A stretch of 8,307 nucleotides of DNA, taken from NCBI GenBank assembly GCA_021154065.1, contig JAJKJG010000041.1, positions 1 to 8,307 on the forward strand. The letters are read 5' to 3'. This document shows, piece by piece, positions 6,308-8,307 of this stretch. Position numbers and translations under genes: made by a program. Each line of letters opens with the position of its first letter. Position 1 is the first letter of the stretch. The notes beneath the pieces were generated by a model that saw nothing but the letters and a program-made list of their open reading frames with translations, searched no databases and was not told the origin of the DNA. The stretch comes from Methylobacterium sp. GTDB lineage: Bacteria; Pseudomonadota; Alphaproteobacteria; Rhizobiales; Beijerinckiaceae.

Positions 6308-7381
6308 ATGACAGACCGGCAGAATTTCTCCTCTTGGTCCGAGGACAAGCCGAGGCGCGCCTCGACCGGCATGAAGCTCGTCCTGTTCGGCGCGCTGGTT
6401 CCGGTGTTCCTGGTCGCGCTCCTCGTCGGCGGTTTCCTTCTGGCCCGCGGTCAAGCCGACGGCACCGCCGTGACAGCGGCGAGCGATGCTCAGCTCGATT
6501 GCTCGAGCGCGCGCGACGCCTGGCGCTGGGCCTGCCAGAAGACCGGCGCCGCGACGCCGAGCGCCGCCGCGGCTGTCGGCGACGGCCCCAGCACGACCGG
6601 CAGCGTCGAGCACAAGACCGGGCGGTCCTCGAGCATCAAGACGGCGACGGCCGAGCCGGCCGAGCAGGCCAAAGAGCCGCCGAAGGCGCTGCCGCTCGTG
6701 AAGGCGCCGGTGCCGCCGTCCCGCCCGGCGGAGCCGGACAAGGTCCAGCAGACCGCGTCGGCCGCCGAGCCGGCGCGCCCGGCTGCCGAGAAAGCGGAGA
6801 CGAAGCCCGCATCGCGGCCGTCATCCGCGCCCGAGCGCGCCGCGGCGCCTCCGGAAGAGCCGGTGCCCGCCGTCGCTCCTCGCCTCGCCGTCACGCCTGC
6901 CGTTGAGGAGAAAGCGCCGGTGGCGGCTCTCGCGCCGAAGCCCGAGGAGAGCGCGAAACCCGAACGTGCCGCGCGCGCGCCGGCGGCGGCTCGCGGGCGA
7001 GAGCGGCGGACGAGCGTCGCCGACGATAATGACGAGAAGCCGGCGCGGCTTGCGCGCCACCGGACTAAGGCGACGGAAAGCGCCCGCCGGACCGTCGCGG
7101 CGGTGCGCGAGAAAGCGGCCCGGCAGCGGGTCCGCGCGGCTCGGCTGCGCGCCCGCGATGAGGCGTCCGACCTCGGTGACGACTTCCGCGTCTCGACGAC
7201 GCGCACCTACGTACTGCCGGACGGACGCCGGGTGATGACGTACGCGCAGCCGCGGGCCGAGGACGTGCGCGAGCTTGTCGCCGAGCACCGGGCGCGCTTC
7301 GGCGCGCGTCGGGTCGCCTCGCCCTATTTCGGCGGGCAGGCTTATGGCGGCGGCTGGTATGGCGGGTGCGGGGGGTGGTGA
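6308..7381 (+). CDS. Single-pass membrane protein with Pro/Ala/Lys-rich stalk, function unknown
   Basis: I do not recognise this 357-aa protein. It has a short charged cytoplasmic start (1-22), one transmembrane helix (~23-47, MKLVLFGALVPVFLVALLVG), then two closely spaced cysteines just outside the membrane (C65, C76). A long low-complexity Pro/Ala/Lys/Glu stalk (~80-225) leads to an Arg/Ala-rich helical stretch with alternating charges (~226-290). The end looks globular or conserved: TRTYVLPDGRRVMTYAQPRAEDVRELVAEH (298-327), then a Gly/Tyr/Trp-rich tail with C354. The design resembles TonB-like or other envelope-spanning proteins with a flexible linker, but no domain is identified. ATG at 6308 is preferred to in-frame starts at 6167 and 6287, because those would put an Arg-rich shadow translation before the helix; the upstream GGGTGG is a weak ribosome-binding site. 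It converges on the M15 peptidase gene. Confidence 0.75.
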   Translation: MTDRQNFSSWSEDKPRRASTGMKLVLFGALVPVFLVALLVGGFLLARGQADGTAVTAASDAQLDCSSARDAWRWACQKTGAATPSAAAAVGDGPSTTGSVEHKTGRSSSIKTATAEPAEQAKEPPKALPLVKAPVPPSRPAEPDKVQQTASAAEPARPAAEKAETKPASRPSSAPERAAAPPEEPVPAVAPRLAVTPAVEEKAPVAALAPKPEESAKPERAARAPAAARGRERRTSVADDNDEKPARLARHRTKATESARRTVAAVREKAARQRVRAARLRARDEASDLGDDFRVSTTRTYVLPDGRRVMTYAQPRAEDVRELVAEHRARFGARRVASPYFGGQAYGGGWYGGCGGW

Positions 7382-7392
7382 GGGTCGCCCGC

Positions 7393-8307
7393 TCAGGGAC
7401 TTGGATCGCCGCCGCGGTCGGACTCGGATCGCGGCGCAGCCAGGCCCGGCGCCGGTATCGTGGCGGCGGCCCGCCTCGCGCCGCTCGTCGCGGCCGTCGC
7501 CTCTGCCGTGGGAGCGGCGACCACGGCCGCGACAGGCTCGCTGGGGCGCGGCCGGCGTACTCGCACCCGCCGTGGCTCGCTCTCTGCGGCGCGGGCTTCG
7601 CGGCGCGGCGACGTCGTCGCGCCCGTGGCAAAGCGCGCCGCCTCCGGCACGTCGATGTGGATGACGCCGTTGCGGTAGCTGTTGAGGCCGGCGATCTCGC
7701 GTCTCGTGCGCAGATACGCCGTGACCTCCGTGACCGCGGCCCCGGTCCTGATGTCGACCGCCATGCAGGCGTCGTGCATCTTGGCGCGCGCGCTGCCGGA
7801 GCTGTGGTTGTCGGTCTGCAGCCCGCGCGTCGCGATGACCTTCACCTCCGGGAACTTCGCCGCGAGGTCGCCGAGCACGGTCCTGAGCGCGGCCGGCAGG
7901 CAGTTGGTCGGAGCAGCGGCGCTCTCGACGAAGGGGCGGCTGCGCGCCGGCCATTCGGGCGCGGGGCTTGCGGGTGCGGGGCTTGCCGAAGCCGGGCTTG
8001 CCGGCTCGGCCGCGGGCGGCGCTGGGCTCGGTTGTGGGGCGGCTGGCCTCGCCGATGGCAGCGGCGCGGCTGCGCTCGCGAAAGCTTCGTTGCGCGCGAC
8101 CGGCGGCGGCGCGGCCGCGGGATCCGGGGGCGCCGCGAAAGCAAGGACCGGCGGGGCGTCGGAAGCGCCCGGCGCCGGCGCGGCAGACCGCGCCACAGGC
8201 GCGGGAGTGGCGACGGGGGGCACGGGCGCGGCAGGCCGCGCCACAGGCGCGGGCGAGGGGGCGGACGGCGCAACGGTCGCCGTCGACGCCGCGGCTGTCG
8301 CCCTCAC
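7393..8307 (-). CDS. M15-type (D-Ala-D-Ala carboxypeptidase-like) metallopeptidase, 5' partial
   Basis: Only the last 304 codons are visible. The frame is open to the right edge, where a GTG codon coincides with the end; no signal peptide or membrane helix is seen there, so the true start is probably outside. Residues 1-130 (window numbering) are a Pro/Ala-rich linker with a tandem 16-aa repeat. Residues ~135-222 form the catalytic domain: NCLPAALRTVLGDLAAKF (135-152), MHDACMAVDI (177-186) equivalent to the M15 SxHxxGxAxD zinc motif (H178, D185), and NSYRNGVIHIDV (209-220) with the third ligand H217. C181 replaces the usual glycine and may pair with C136. A basic, Ala/Arg-rich tail (~230-304) follows. 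M15 enzymes trim peptidoglycan peptides in the periplasm; activity of this copy is inferred. The gene is tail-to-tail with the membrane protein gene, 11 bp apart, with no evident terminator. Confidence 0.8.
   Translation of the reverse strand: MRATAAASTATVAPSAPSPAPVARPAAPVPPVATPAPVARSAAPAPGASDAPPVLAFAAPPDPAAAPPPVARNEAFASAAAPLPSARPAAPQPSPAPPAAEPASPASASPAPASPAPEWPARSRPFVESAAAPTNCLPAALRTVLGDLAAKFPEVKVIATRGLQTDNHSSGSARAKMHDACMAVDIRTGAAVTEVTAYLRTRREIAGLNSYRNGVIHIDVPEAARFATGATTSPRREARAAESEPRRVRVRRPRPSEPVAAVVAAPTAEATAATSGARRAAATIPAPGLAAPRSESDRGGDPSP
8177..8253. repeat. Tandem 48-bp repeat within the peptidase linker
   Basis: A 29-bp block at 8177-8205 recurs at 8225-8253 with one base difference, period 48 bp. 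In the protein it encodes two 16-residue units, PAPVARPAAPVPPVAT and PAPVARSAAPAPGASD. The repeat may continue beyond the right edge. Such repeats in Pro/Ala linkers change copy number easily by slippage. Confidence 0.6.

Noticed and set aside
6821..7954. 377-codon minus-strand open frame spanning the membrane protein and peptidase genes
   Set aside because: It overlaps both genes in other frames, and its sequence is an Arg/Pro/Ala-rich shadow.

Overview
The window is GC-rich (very roughly 70%), and the gene families and codon use suggest a chromosomal region of an alphaproteobacterium, most likely a Hyphomicrobiales member of the Methylobacterium/Salinarimonas/Bosea kind. Evidence for this is a folate/FAD-dependent TrmFO, a DUF1127 small protein, a KefB-like CPA2 antiporter of the alphaproteobacterial type, and an intergenic inverted repeat of the 'GGGCTTG..CCCGG' kind common in this class. 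The genus assignment is inference. I see no insertion sequence, phage gene, CRISPR array, tRNA or rRNA.

Layout. Positions 1-152 hold a strong-looking sigma70-type promoter on the minus strand that fires out of the left edge, with a structured leader; its gene lies outside the window. Four minus-strand genes follow, read from right to left: a DUF1127 small protein (5151-4996), trmFO (4905-3481), a cystathionine gamma-synthase-family PLP enzyme (3393-2107) and a CPA2 cation/proton antiporter with a C-terminal RCK domain (1943-153). Gaps between them are 90, 87 and 163 bp. Each gap contains a hairpin or repeat, so they could be one loose operon or several units.

A 305-bp regulatory region (5152-5456) separates the DUF1127 gene from a divergent plus-strand pair. 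The pair is an exported HbpS/GlcG-like haem-binding protein (5457-6236) and a one-helix membrane protein with a long Pro/Ala/Lys-rich periplasmic stalk and no recognised function (6308-7381). The regulatory region carries two dyad-symmetric, operator-like sites. At the right edge, a minus-strand M15-type (D-Ala-D-Ala carboxypeptidase-like) metallopeptidase, truncated at its 5' end by the window (7393-8307), converges on the membrane protein with an 11-bp gap.

The genes do not form one obvious pathway: tRNA U54 methylation, sulfur amino acid metabolism, ion homeostasis, an RNA-turnover-type small protein and three cell-envelope proteins sit side by side. I found no convincing new defence, mobile or biosynthetic system. 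The points most worth a second look are the duplicated 12-mer built into the left-edge promoter, the two dyads in the divergent region, the hairpin touching the Shine-Dalgarno of the PLP-enzyme gene, and the unexplained membrane protein.
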